A stretch of 64,000 nt of DNA, from contig NZ_CP023276.1 in the NCBI RefSeq assembly GCF_003065365.1, positions 186,001-250,000 of the forward strand. The letters run 5' to 3'. Below are positions 34,062 through 43,418 of this stretch, piece after piece (within the stretch, counting starts at the first letter, position 1; the number at the start of each line of letters is the position of its first letter). The position numbers and the translations under genes were made by a program. Below the pieces are notes generated by a model, which was not told where the DNA came from, did no database searches, and saw only the letters and a list, made by a program, of their open reading frames with translations. The DNA comes from Polynucleobacter difficilis. GTDB lineage: Bacteria; Pseudomonadota; Gammaproteobacteria; Burkholderiales; Burkholderiaceae.

Positions 34062-36767
34062 ATGAGTATGGAATACGACTACCGCAGCATTGAAGCGGCA
34101 GCCCAAGCAGATTGGAATAGCAAAGACGTCTACCGTGTCACCGAAGATGCGGTCAATGCACAAGGTAAGCCTAAGCCCAAATACTATGCTTGCTCGATGT
34201 TGCCTTACCCATCGGGTAAGTTGCACATGGGCCATGTGCGCAACTACACCATCAACGATGTGATGGCGCGCCAATTGCGCATGCAGGGCTACAACGTTCT
34301 GATGCCGATGGGTTGGGATGCCTTTGGTATGCCAGCTGAAAACGCTGCAATCCAGAACAAAGTACCCCCAGCCGAGTGGACCTACCAAAACATTGCGTAT
34401 ATGAAAAAGCAAATGGCCGCGATGGGCCTAGCGATTGATTGGTCACGGGAAATTGCTACTTGCAAACCGGATTACTACCGCTGGAACCAGTGGCTCTTTT
34501 TAAAGATGCTGGAAAAGGGCGTGGCGTACCGCAAAACCCAGGTCGTCAATTGGGATCCGGTCGATCAAACCGTATTGGCCAACGAGCAAGTGATTGAAGG
34601 GCGCGGTTGGCGCTCTGGCGCTTTGGTCGAAAAGCGTGAGATCCCCGGTTACTACTTGAACATCACTGCCTACGCAGAACAATTGCTCACGGGTCTGGAT
34701 GATTTAGGCTGGCCCGAGCGCGTGAAGATCATGCAGCAAAACTGGATTGGCAAAAGCCGCGGTGTGCGCTTTGCCTTTGACCATGCGATCAAGAATAGCG
34801 CCGGTGAACTGATTCAGGATGGCAAGTTATACGTCTTCACCACGCGTGCCGACACCATCATGGGCGTGACCTTTTGCGCAGTTGCAGCAGAGCACCCGCT
34901 GGCGACCGAAGCGGCGCGCAGTAATCCGGAGCTGGCTCGCTTCATCGAAAAATGCAAAACCGGTAGCGTCATCGAAGCCGATCTGGCTACCCAAGAAAAA
35001 GAAGGGATGTTCACGGGCTTATACGTCACGCATCCTTTGAGTAAAGAGCCTGTCCCCCTGTGGGTTGGTAATTATGTATTGATGAGCTATGGCGATGGCG
35101 CTGTGATGGGTGTGCCTGCCCACGACGAGCGTGACTTTGCGTTTGCGCTCAAATACCATCTGCCGATTAAACAGGTGATTGCGCTCAGTGGCGAGTCGCC
35201 GATGTTCAACCCGACTCACTGGGATGCCTGGTACGCCCAAAAAGAACAGGCGCAGTGCATTAACAGCGGCAAATACGATAGCCTGTCGGTTAGCGATGCG
35301 GTGACTGCGGTTGCTGCTGATTTGGCTGCACTGGGTGTTGGTGAAATTAAAACCACCTACCGCTTGCGCGATTGGGGCATATCACGGCAGCGTTATTGGG
35401 GTACGCCCATTCCGATCATTCATTGTGGCGATGAGACCAATCCCGGCTGCGGCGCAGTACCGGTTCCAGAAAACGATTTGCCGGTCGTATTGCCGGAGGA
35501 CTGCGTTCCCGATGGCAGTGGTAATCCCCTCAATAAGCGCGCTGACTTTTTAAATGTGGCATGCCCAAAGTGCGGTAGGCCAGCACGGCGTGAGACCGAC
35601 ACCATGGATACCTTTGTGGATTCGTCGTGGTACTTCATGCGTTACACCGGCGCAGATGCCAAGACCATGGTCGATCAGCGCAATCAATACTGGATGCCAA
35701 TGGACCAATACATTGGTGGTATTGAGCATGCGATTTTGCATTTACTCTACGCGCGCTTTTGGACTAAGGTGATGCGTGACCTCGATTTAATTACCTTTGA
35801 TGAGCCATTTGCGAATTTGTTAACGCAAGGCATGGTTCTCAATGAAACGTATTACAGCGAAGACGCGAGCGGTAAAAAGACCTGGCTTAATCCCCTCGAT
35901 GTGGAATTAAATCTCGATGACAAAGGCCGGCCAACCGGCGCAAAGCTCAAGGCAGTTGCTGGTATTGAGCTCAACGGCAATCCCATCACGATTGGTGGGG
36001 TGGAAAAAATGTCGAAGAGTAAAAATAATGGCGTGGATCCGCAAGCACTGATTGATCAATATGGTGCCGATACGGCCAGACTCTTTACGATGTTTGCTGC
36101 GCCACCCGAGCAGCAGCTTGAGTGGTCTGGTGCTGGTGTTGAGGGCGCTTCGCGTTTTCTGCGTCGGGTGTGGTCCTACTCGATGAGTCAGGCCGCTGCC
36201 ATTCGATCAATTGTAGAAGCCAATGCCGCCCTGCCAAGCCAGCTGACTGAGGCGGAGCAAACCCTGCGCCGTGAAGTTCACACCATATTGAAGCAAGCCA
36301 ATTTTGATTACCAGCGCCGTCAGTACAACACGGTTGTTTCGGCTGCCATGAAAATGCTCAATGCATTAGAGCCAGTCAAGTTGAGTGAAGGAAAAGATGC
36401 CGGGCAAGCGATTCGCCCAGCAGTTTTGCGTGAGTGCATCAGCATCCTGCTGCGCATGCTCTACCCGGTTGTGCCGCACTTGACGCATCGCTTGTGGATC
36501 GAGATGGGTTACAGCAATCAGGGTGGACTGATTTTGGATGCGCCTTGGCCAATAGTCGATGAAGCTGCCTTGGTGAAGACTGAAATTGAATTGGTATTGC
36601 AGGTTAATGGCAAGCTGCGCGGCGCAATTACGGTCGCGGCCGATGCCAATAAAGAGGCAATCGAGGCCACTGCACTACAAAGCGAAATCGCACTAAAGGC
36701 CTTAAATGGGGGATCACCCAAAAAAGTGATTGTGGTTCCCGGCCGCTTAGTTAATATTGTTGTTTAA
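34062..36767 (+). CDS. leuS: Leucyl-tRNA synthetase
   Basis: Class I aminoacyl-tRNA synthetase that charges tRNA-Leu. I start it at the ATG at 34062 (MSMEYDYRSIEAAAQADWNS, 901 residues); a longer frame would overlap dapB. The HIGH box reads KLHMGHVRNYT and the KMSKS loop MSKSKNNGVDP. The editing (CP1) domain shows TTRADTIMGVTF and VPAHDERDFAFA, the residues that remove mischarged amino acids. The anticodon-binding and C-terminal domains are complete. Confidence 0.98.
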   Translation: MSMEYDYRSIEAAAQADWNSKDVYRVTEDAVNAQGKPKPKYYACSMLPYPSGKLHMGHVRNYTINDVMARQLRMQGYNVLMPMGWDAFGMPAENAAIQNKVPPAEWTYQNIAYMKKQMAAMGLAIDWSREIATCKPDYYRWNQWLFLKMLEKGVAYRKTQVVNWDPVDQTVLANEQVIEGRGWRSGALVEKREIPGYYLNITAYAEQLLTGLDDLGWPERVKIMQQNWIGKSRGVRFAFDHAIKNSAGELIQDGKLYVFTTRADTIMGVTFCAVAAEHPLATEAARSNPELARFIEKCKTGSVIEADLATQEKEGMFTGLYVTHPLSKEPVPLWVGNYVLMSYGDGAVMGVPAHDERDFAFALKYHLPIKQVIALSGESPMFNPTHWDAWYAQKEQAQCINSGKYDSLSVSDAVTAVAADLAALGVGEIKTTYRLRDWGISRQRYWGTPIPIIHCGDETNPGCGAVPVPENDLPVVLPEDCVPDGSGNPLNKRADFLNVACPKCGRPARRETDTMDTFVDSSWYFMRYTGADAKTMVDQRNQYWMPMDQYIGGIEHAILHLLYARFWTKVMRDLDLITFDEPFANLLTQGMVLNETYYSEDASGKKTWLNPLDVELNLDDKGRPTGAKLKAVAGIELNGNPITIGGVEKMSKSKNNGVDPQALIDQYGADTARLFTMFAAPPEQQLEWSGAGVEGASRFLRRVWSYSMSQAAAIRSIVEANAALPSQLTEAEQTLRREVHTILKQANFDYQRRQYNTVVSAAMKMLNALEPVKLSEGKDAGQAIRPAVLRECISILLRMLYPVVPHLTHRLWIEMGYSNQGGLILDAPWPIVDEAALVKTEIELVLQVNGKLRGAITVAADANKEAIEATALQSEIALKALNGGSPKKVIVVPGRLVNIVV

Positions 36768-36812
36768 CGGAATAGAGGCGCCATCATCAACTCCAAGAGA
36801 AGCGATCCCGTA

Positions 36813-37394
36813 GTGAACTCTAGCGCAAAGGGTAAGAGTCAAGCCCCTAGCTTGGACCGCAGAGCTTGGCTTGGGGCCTTGATTGCGTTGCCGACTCTTT
36901 TCGCTACGGCCTGCGGGTTTAAGTTGCGTGGCTCCGTATCGATTCCGTATAAGGTGATTGCGATTACTGGTAACCCATCGCCACCGCTGCGCGCCGATTT
37001 AGAAATGATTATTTTGACGGGCAGCGATGCCAAGGTTGCCAATAATGCCAAAGACGCTGATCTGATTTTGGAGATTATCAGCGAAGTCAATAGCCGTGAG
37101 ATTTTGGCCTACAACGCTGCGGGTCAGATTTCAGCCTATCGACTGAATTCTCGGGTGGAGTTCAGAGCAGCCGATCAAAATGGCGTGGACGTTGTTCCTG
37201 AGGCTGAAATTTACGTCACCCGCGATATGGACTTCTCTGTTTCGACGGTGCTTGCTACAGACGTACAGATGGCGCAGTTTACGAATGAAATGCGCAGCAA
37301 TCTTGCCTTGCAAATTCTGCGCCGCGTTTCCGCGACAGCAAGACCGAGGGCGCCTGCGCCCACCGGCGTTAAGCCGGTCATGGGCAAGCCGTGA
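36813..37394 (+). CDS. lptE: LPS-assembly lipoprotein LptE
   Basis: An outer-membrane lipoprotein that forms the plug complex with LptD and helps insert lipopolysaccharide. It has 193 residues from a GTG start. A twin-arginine-like signal region (DRRAWLGALIALPTLFATAC) ends in the lipobox; the mature protein starts CGFKLRG, a usual opening for the family. The C-terminal 20 residues are Pro/Ala-rich. It lies between leuS and holA, its standard place. Confidence 0.92.
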   Translation: MNSSAKGKSQAPSLDRRAWLGALIALPTLFATACGFKLRGSVSIPYKVIAITGNPSPPLRADLEMIILTGSDAKVANNAKDADLILEIISEVNSREILAYNAAGQISAYRLNSRVEFRAADQNGVDVVPEAEIYVTRDMDFSVSTVLATDVQMAQFTNEMRSNLALQILRRVSATARPRAPAPTGVKPVMGKP

Positions 37395-37413
37395 GCATGG
37401 GAACAATTTCCCA

Positions 37414-38475
37414 ATGCTGACGAGCGATGCGCTGCAAGCGCACATCAGTGGACTCAAATCCAGCCTAGCGCTCTCACCGGTTTACGTATTCAGTGGGGAT
37501 GAGCCCCTGCTAATGATGGAAGCCATGGACCAACTCCGCTCTGTTGCTCGAACGCTCGGGTATACCGAGCGTGAAGTATTGATGCATGAGCGCTATTTTG
37601 ATTGGTCATCATTGCTGTCTGCCGGGCAAACCATGTCTTTGTTTGGCGATAAGCGCTGGTTGGAGTTACGCATTCCGTCGGGTAAGCCGGGACGCGATGG
37701 CGCAGAGGCACTCAAGCAATTCGCCGCGCAAATGGAGTCTCAGTCACCCGGCCATGATGGCCCCGATACCATCGTCTGTATTGTGTTGCCCAGGTTAGAC
37801 AGCAAAACCAAGACTTCAGCCTGGTTTAGTGCACTAGAAGATGTGTCGATTGCGGTGCAGATTGACTCGATTGATCGCAGTCATTTGCCGATGTGGATAG
37901 CGCAGCGTTTAAAAAAACAAGGCCAGTCTGTAGAGTCTGGTTCAGTCGGTCAAGAAGCGCTGGAGTTTATTGCCAATCAAGTGGAAGGTAATTTGATTGC
38001 CGCCCATCAAGAAATCCAGAAATTGGGTTTGCTTTATCCTCAAGGCGCCCTAACGGAAGCGCAAATACGTGAATCCATCCTCAAGGTGGCGCGCTACGAT
38101 GTATTTCAGTTAACTGAATCGATTTTGGCTGGTGATTTGGCCCGTTTAAATCGCATGCTCGATGGCCTTAAGGGAGAGGGCGAGCCTTTGCCATTAATTT
38201 TGTGGAGCGTGACCGAGGAGCTTCGGATACTATCGAAGTTACAGGCTGCGAGTCAGCGTGGTGAGTCGGTGCAGCAGTTAATGCGTGCGAATCGTATCTG
38301 GGGAAATAAAGAAAAGCTATACCCTGGAGCCTTGCGTCGCGTGAATCCCCTAAAACTGCGCCGCGCAATGCAGGTGGCGGCTGGTTTAGATCGGCAGGCT
38401 AAAGGATTATCGGCAGCCGAGTTGCCTGCGGATCCGTGGGATGGCTTACGCTTAGTTGGCAGTTTGTTGCGATGA
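37414..38475 (+). CDS. holA: DNA polymerase III subunit delta
   Basis: The delta subunit of the clamp loader, which opens the beta sliding clamp. It has 353 residues from the ATG at 37414 (MLTSDALQAHISGL); an earlier in-frame start would lie inside lptE. SPVYVFSGDEPLLMMEAMDQ is the N-terminal AAA-like motif and the clamp-binding part is near SLFGDKRWLELRIPSG. It starts 19 bp after lptE. Confidence 0.94.
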   Translation: MLTSDALQAHISGLKSSLALSPVYVFSGDEPLLMMEAMDQLRSVARTLGYTEREVLMHERYFDWSSLLSAGQTMSLFGDKRWLELRIPSGKPGRDGAEALKQFAAQMESQSPGHDGPDTIVCIVLPRLDSKTKTSAWFSALEDVSIAVQIDSIDRSHLPMWIAQRLKKQGQSVESGSVGQEALEFIANQVEGNLIAAHQEIQKLGLLYPQGALTEAQIRESILKVARYDVFQLTESILAGDLARLNRMLDGLKGEGEPLPLILWSVTEELRILSKLQAASQRGESVQQLMRANRIWGNKEKLYPGALRRVNPLKLRRAMQVAAGLDRQAKGLSAAELPADPWDGLRLVGSLLR

Positions 38476-38507
38476 ATAGACTAGATTAAAACAGTGACAG
38501 AGTAAAT

Positions 38508-39785
38508 ATGAGTTCAGCGATTACCGAGATGATGCAGGCAGTGGGCAAAGAGGCGAGGCAGGCTTCGCGGGCGATGGCGCGTGCTACTACCGAGCAAAAG
38601 AATCAGGCCCTGACGCATATGGCACGCTTGGTACGTGAGCAGTTGCCACGCATCCTAGAAACCAATGCAGTGGATGTAGAGCGCGCTAAAAAAGGCGTGC
38701 ACGATGCGGCATTTATCGATCGCCTCACTATGACTGCCAAAACGGTTGAGTCAATGGCCTTGGGTTTGGAGCAAATTGTCCGCTTGGAAGATCCGATTGG
38801 CAAAATCAGCCCGTTAAAACGTCAAGCCTCTGGAATTGAACTCGGGCAAATGCGCGTACCGCTGGGTGTGATTGGCATCATTTACGAATCCCGCCCCAAT
38901 GTAACGATTGATGCGGCTGCTTTGTGTCTCAAGTCGGGTAACGCCGTGATTTTACGCGGCGGCTCTGAAGCGATTGATTCCAATACCCTTTTGGCGGCTT
39001 TAATTCAGCAGGGTTTAGCTAGCGCACACTTGCCTGCGAATGCGGTCCAAGTAGTGACAACGACAGACCGTGCCGCTGTTGGTGAAATGATCACCATGAC
39101 CGAGTACATCGATGTCATCGTGCCGCGCGGAGGTAAGAGCTTAATTGCGCGCCTGATGGCCGATGCCAGGGTGCCAATGATTAAACACCTTGATGGCATT
39201 TGCCATACGTTTATCGACCGTGATGCCGATCTTGATTTAGCCGTTACGGTTTGCGACAACGCTAAAACCCAGCGTTACGCCCCTTGCAATGCGATGGAGA
39301 CCTTGCTGGTGCATGAGGCGGTTGCTAGTACGGTATTACCGCGCCTGTGCAAAATCTACCAAGACAAAGGGGTTGAGCTGCGGGTGGATTTACCCACGCG
39401 CAAGACCTTAGAGGCAGCGGGCTTTCAGAAATTAGTGGATGCCACAGAAGAAGACTGGAAAACCGAATACCTTGCGCCGATTTTGTCGATTAAGACGGTT
39501 GCATCGCTGGATGAGGCGATGGACCACATCGAACGCTATGGCAGTAAACATACCGATGCCATCATCACGACCAATACAGCGACGACGGATCGCTTCTTGC
39601 GCGAAGTCGATAGTGCGAGCGTCATGGTCAATACCAGTACCCGCTTTGCGGATGGTTTTGAGTATGGCCTGGGCGCAGAGATTGGCATCTCCAATGACAA
39701 GCTGCATGCACGTGGCCCGGTTGGTCTCGACGGCTTGACCTCCCTGAAATACATCGTGATGGGTCATGGGGAAATTAGAACCTAA
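38508..39785 (+). CDS. proA: Gamma-glutamyl phosphate reductase
   Basis: Second step of proline synthesis: reduces gamma-glutamyl phosphate to the semialdehyde using NADPH. Its 425 residues belong to the aldehyde dehydrogenase fold. Motifs are VPLGVIGIIYESRPNVTIDA, LRGGSEAIDSN, LIVPRGG-like VIVPRGGKSLI, and KHLDGICHTFIDRDAD with the catalytic Cys. proB is not in the window. Confidence 0.97.
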   Translation: MSSAITEMMQAVGKEARQASRAMARATTEQKNQALTHMARLVREQLPRILETNAVDVERAKKGVHDAAFIDRLTMTAKTVESMALGLEQIVRLEDPIGKISPLKRQASGIELGQMRVPLGVIGIIYESRPNVTIDAAALCLKSGNAVILRGGSEAIDSNTLLAALIQQGLASAHLPANAVQVVTTTDRAAVGEMITMTEYIDVIVPRGGKSLIARLMADARVPMIKHLDGICHTFIDRDADLDLAVTVCDNAKTQRYAPCNAMETLLVHEAVASTVLPRLCKIYQDKGVELRVDLPTRKTLEAAGFQKLVDATEEDWKTEYLAPILSIKTVASLDEAMDHIERYGSKHTDAIITTNTATTDRFLREVDSASVMVNTSTRFADGFEYGLGAEIGISNDKLHARGPVGLDGLTSLKYIVMGHGEIRT

Positions 39786-39855
39786 TTAAATCGGTATAGT
39801 AGTTAGCAATAAACCAAGGCAATGCTGCTTTGGTAAACGAACAAAGGGGATAAAA

Positions 39856-40281
39856 ATGGGTGACGCGTATCTTTGGACGAAAACATTCCACATTGTTTTA
39901 GTCGCTTCCTGGTTTGCCGGCCTTTTTTACTTGCCGCGCATTTTTGTCAATATGGCGCAAGAGACCAATCCCGAAGTCAATGCCCGCCTATTAGGTATGG
40001 CGGATCGCCTCTTTCGGTTTATGACCATTTTGATGGTGCCCGCGGTAGTGCTGGGTGTGGTGCTTTGGCTCCACTTTGGCATTGGTCGCGGTGCGGGCTG
40101 GATGCACCCCAAACTGCTTTTTGTGCTGATCATTTTGGGATACCACCATTCCTGCTACACCTTGCTCAAAAAATTCCGAGCCGGCAAAAACAAGCGCAGC
40201 CACGTTTGGTTCCGTTGGTTTAATGAAGTGCCCGTGGTCTTGCTTGTCATCATCACTGCCATCGTCGTGATCAAGCCATAA
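39856..40281 (+). CDS. hemJ: HemJ-type protoporphyrinogen oxidase (CopD-like)
   Basis: A 141-residue four-helix membrane protein matching HemJ, the quinone-linked enzyme that oxidises protoporphyrinogen IX. The N-terminus KTFHIVLVASWFAGLFYLPR carries the conserved His and Arg, and LGYHHSCYTLLKKF the second conserved region. hemL, an early step of haem synthesis, is 1.8 kb downstream. A CCAAGGCA/TGCTTTGG hairpin (39814-39832) lies just before it, without a U-tract. Confidence 0.88.
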   Translation: MGDAYLWTKTFHIVLVASWFAGLFYLPRIFVNMAQETNPEVNARLLGMADRLFRFMTILMVPAVVLGVVLWLHFGIGRGAGWMHPKLLFVLIILGYHHSCYTLLKKFRAGKNKRSHVWFRWFNEVPVVLLVIITAIVVIKP

Positions 40282-40322
40282 GCTAATCGGCATTTCCCTT
40301 TTTTATTTTCTAGGCTTTCTTC

Positions 40323-41825
40323 ATGCGATTTTTTGTAGTGTGTCCCGGCGGATTGGAAACAGTCTTAGCTACTGAGCTGCGGCAGATTGCCGAGCGCCCT
40401 GAAGTCAAAGCCCAGGGTGCTTGGGTGCTTGATCCAACCCCAACGAGCCCGACGGGTGGGGTTGGCTTGGCTGGTCCCTTATCAGCCGCTATGGCACTCA
40501 ATTTGCATTCACGGATTGCTAGCCGGGTGCTCTTGCAAATGGCAGAATCCACCTATCGCCAAGAAGACGATTTATATCGCTTGGCGCATGGCCTCGCCTG
40601 GGAAGAGTGGTTTACGCACAAACAAACCCTGCGCGTTGATGTGACTGCGCATCGTTCACCACTGAAGAGTTTGAATTTTGCGACTTTAAAAATCAAAGAC
40701 GCGATTGTCGATCGCTTGCGTGAAGTCTCGGGTGATCGCCCCTCAATCGATACGGCCTTTCCGGATGTACGTGTGCAAGCGCACTTAACTGCTACTCATG
40801 TATCGATCTATTTGGATACCTCGGGCGAGGCTCTGTTTAAGCGCGGTTGGCGCGATGAAAAGGGCGATGCCCCTTTAAAAGAAAACTTGGCTGCCGGTAT
40901 CCTGGCTTTAACCGGTTGGCAGCCGAAGCAGCCCTTGTTTGATCCGATGTGCGGTAGCGGCACTTTTTTAATTGAGGCAGCGCAAATCGCCATGGGTATT
41001 CCGTCGGGAGCAATTCGGGCGGGCTTGTATGACGAGGCTGGCAAAGAAACGACCCACAGCCGCTTGGCTTATCGTCCATTGGTGACATCGGTGCATGGCT
41101 TTGGTTTCTTACGTTTGAAGCCATTTTTGGTTGGTGCGGAACAGAAAAAGTGGCAAGCCCTGAAGGATGCCGTCCTCGCAGAAATACTCGAGCGGCGTAA
41201 GGCATTTCCCGATGCGCAGTCATTGGGTATCAGCGGTAGCGATATTAATGAAAAACTGGTCTCGATGACCAAATCCAACTGGCAGCGTGCGCAGCTGCCG
41301 GGCTTGCCAGTGGTGCGCCAGGTCGATGCCTTGGCGGCCAAGCCTCCTGCCATTGCCAGTAGCTCAGGAGGCGTAGACGCCTTGCCAGCGCTGGCCTTAC
41401 TCAATCCCCCTTACGGACAACGCCTGGGCATCAAAGGCGGCCGGGGTGATGATCGTGACTCAGATCAGAGTCGCTACGACGACGAGGGCTACGCCGATGA
41501 TGCAGATCCATACAGTCACAACATTGAAACTGGACGGCAGAGCGCGAAGCGGTCAAGCCGTGAGTCACTCAAGCGCTTGCAGGCCGAAGAAGAAATCGAT
41601 CCTGCTTTTTTAGAGTTCATGAAGCAATTTGGCCAGCATTTGAAAGATGCCTTTGGTGGCTGGCATGTGTTTATCTTGACGGCCGATATGGCATTGCCAG
41701 GGCAGCTGCGGATCAAAGAGTCACGCCGCACCCCACTCTTTAATGGCCCGCTTGAGTGCCGTTTGTTCCGCTTTGAAATGCGCTCTAGATCCGAGCGTTT
41801 GGAGTCTGCCGGTAAGCCGATTTAG
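40323..41825 (+). CDS. THUMP-domain RlmL-like RNA methyltransferase
   Basis: A 500-residue S-adenosylmethionine-dependent RNA methyltransferase resembling the N-terminal (23S rRNA m2G2445-type) half of RlmL. The N-terminal THUMP region leads to the Rossmann domain with FDPMCGSGTFLIEAAQIAMG (about residue 206) and the catalytic LLNPPYGQRLG (about 359). Directly after this, residues 369-423 form an acidic then basic low-complexity insert (GDDRDSDQSRYDDEGYADDA), which I do not recall from the family; the fold resumes at DPAFLEFMKQFG. The exact rRNA site is inferred. Confidence 0.88.
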   Translation: MRFFVVCPGGLETVLATELRQIAERPEVKAQGAWVLDPTPTSPTGGVGLAGPLSAAMALNLHSRIASRVLLQMAESTYRQEDDLYRLAHGLAWEEWFTHKQTLRVDVTAHRSPLKSLNFATLKIKDAIVDRLREVSGDRPSIDTAFPDVRVQAHLTATHVSIYLDTSGEALFKRGWRDEKGDAPLKENLAAGILALTGWQPKQPLFDPMCGSGTFLIEAAQIAMGIPSGAIRAGLYDEAGKETTHSRLAYRPLVTSVHGFGFLRLKPFLVGAEQKKWQALKDAVLAEILERRKAFPDAQSLGISGSDINEKLVSMTKSNWQRAQLPGLPVVRQVDALAAKPPAIASSSGGVDALPALALLNPPYGQRLGIKGGRGDDRDSDQSRYDDEGYADDADPYSHNIETGRQSAKRSSRESLKRLQAEEEIDPAFLEFMKQFGQHLKDAFGGWHVFILTADMALPGQLRIKESRRTPLFNGPLECRLFRFEMRSRSERLESAGKPI

Positions 41826-41883
41826 AATTAGTAATGATGATGTAACTATCACTACAAAAAAGAAGATAGAAAGATAAAACGCC

Positions 41884-42054
41884 ATGGAATTCAAAACCTA
41901 TATGTGCCTGATCTGCGGTTGGGTCTACGACGAGGCAGCCGGCTTGCCGGATGAGGGAATTGCGCCTGGAACCCTCTGGAAAGACGTACCCATGAACTGG
42001 ACTTGCCCCGAGTGCGGCGCACGCAAAAATGATTTTGAAATGATGGCCATTTAA
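41884..42054 (+). CDS. Rubredoxin
   Basis: A 56-residue iron-sulfur protein carrying one Fe on four cysteines: YMCLICGWVYDEAAGLPDEG and MNWTCPECGARKNDFEMM. Between these the usual aromatic core is present. It starts with ATG at 41884 and is complete. Rubredoxins transfer single electrons; the partner here is unknown. It is 47 bp upstream of hemL, in line with the association I recall in related bacteria. Confidence 0.97.
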   Translation: MEFKTYMCLICGWVYDEAAGLPDEGIAPGTLWKDVPMNWTCPECGARKNDFEMMAI

Positions 42055-42101
42055 GTTCTAAAGCAAATTACACATTAACAAATAAAACGAATGAGAATCA
42101 C

Positions 42102-43397
42102 ATGGGCCTAAACGAAACCATATTCGAGCGTGCACAAAAAACCATTCCGGGTGGTGTGAACTCCCCCGTGAGAGCCTTTCGTCAAGTGGGCGGCGCCCCG
42201 CGCTTTATTAAGAAAGCACTCGGCCCGCACTTTTGGGATATTGAAGATAAGCGCTATGTGGACTTGATCATGTCCTGGGGCCCCATGATCGCCGGCCATG
42301 CCAATCCCGAAGTAGTAGAGGCAGTGCAGCGAGCGGCCACCCTGAGTTTTAGTTATGGCGCCCCCACCGTTGGTGAAATCGAATTGGCTGAGCGCATTTG
42401 CGCCATCATGCCCAGCGTCGAGCAAATTCGGATGGTCTCGAGCGGGACGGAGGCAACCATGAGCGCCCTGCGTTTAGCGCGTGGGTATACCGGACGTGAT
42501 CTGATCATTAAGTTTGAGGGTTGTTATCACGGCCATGCCGATAGCCTCTTGGTAAAGGCCGGCTCGGGCTTACTCACCTTTGCTGATTCAACTCAAAATG
42601 CACCTTCATCGGGCGGCGTTCCACAAGACTTGGTGAAATACACCTTGGTGCTGCCGTACAACGATACGGCAGCGATTGAAGAAACTTTTAAGTTGCACGG
42701 CGATCAAATTGCAGCCGTGATCATTGAGCCCATCGCTGGCAATATGAACCTGATTAAAGCCAAACCAGAATTTTTAGCAGCAATCCGTAAGTTAACCCAG
42801 CACCATGGCAGCGTCTTGATTTACGACGAAGTGATGACGGGCTTTCGGGTGGCACTCGGTGGGGCGCAAAGCCTGCAAGGCATTACGCCGGATCTGACCT
42901 GCCTTGGCAAGGTCATGGGTGGCGGTATGCCGATGGCTGCTTTTGGCGGCAAAAAAGAGATCATGCAGAAGTTGGCACCGATCGGCAACGTGTATCAGGC
43001 GGGTACCTTGTCTGGTAATCCGGTTGCCGTTGCGGCCGGCATGAAGACTTTGGAAATCATTTCGCGGGATGGTTTTTTTGATTGCCTCGGAGGTCAAACC
43101 AGTAAGCTGATGGCGGGCCTGAAACAGGCAGCAGATGAAGCCGGCATCCCATTCTCTACTGATAGCGTAGGCGGTATGTTTGGTTTTTACTTTACCGATC
43201 AAGTGCCCACCTCATTTGATGCGGTAACCAAGAGCAATATTGATGCGTTTAAGGTCTTCTTTCATGCGATGCTGGATGAAGGCGTCTACTTGGCTCCATC
43301 CGCCTATGAGGCCGGCTTTACGTCGATAGCGCATGACAATACCGTACTGGATGAGATCATTACTGCATCAAAAAAAGCCTTTGCCAAACTGAAATAG
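42102..43397 (+). CDS. hemL: Glutamate-1-semialdehyde 2,1-aminomutase
   Basis: A pyridoxal-phosphate enzyme that makes 5-aminolevulinate in the C5 haem pathway. It has 431 residues. Family motifs: IPGGVNSPVRAF, SWGPMIAGHANPEV, VSSGTEATMSALRLARGYTG, and the cofactor lysine in TCLGKVMGGGMPMAAFGGKK. The end (AFAKLK) is normal. With hemJ nearby it points to local clustering of tetrapyrrole genes. Confidence 0.97.
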   Translation: MGLNETIFERAQKTIPGGVNSPVRAFRQVGGAPRFIKKALGPHFWDIEDKRYVDLIMSWGPMIAGHANPEVVEAVQRAATLSFSYGAPTVGEIELAERICAIMPSVEQIRMVSSGTEATMSALRLARGYTGRDLIIKFEGCYHGHADSLLVKAGSGLLTFADSTQNAPSSGGVPQDLVKYTLVLPYNDTAAIEETFKLHGDQIAAVIIEPIAGNMNLIKAKPEFLAAIRKLTQHHGSVLIYDEVMTGFRVALGGAQSLQGITPDLTCLGKVMGGGMPMAAFGGKKEIMQKLAPIGNVYQAGTLSGNPVAVAAGMKTLEIISRDGFFDCLGGQTSKLMAGLKQAADEAGIPFSTDSVGGMFGFYFTDQVPTSFDAVTKSNIDAFKVFFHAMLDEGVYLAPSAYEAGFTSIAHDNTVLDEIITASKKAFAKLK

Positions 43398-43418
43398 CTA
43401 TTTGATAAGACTGCAGGT

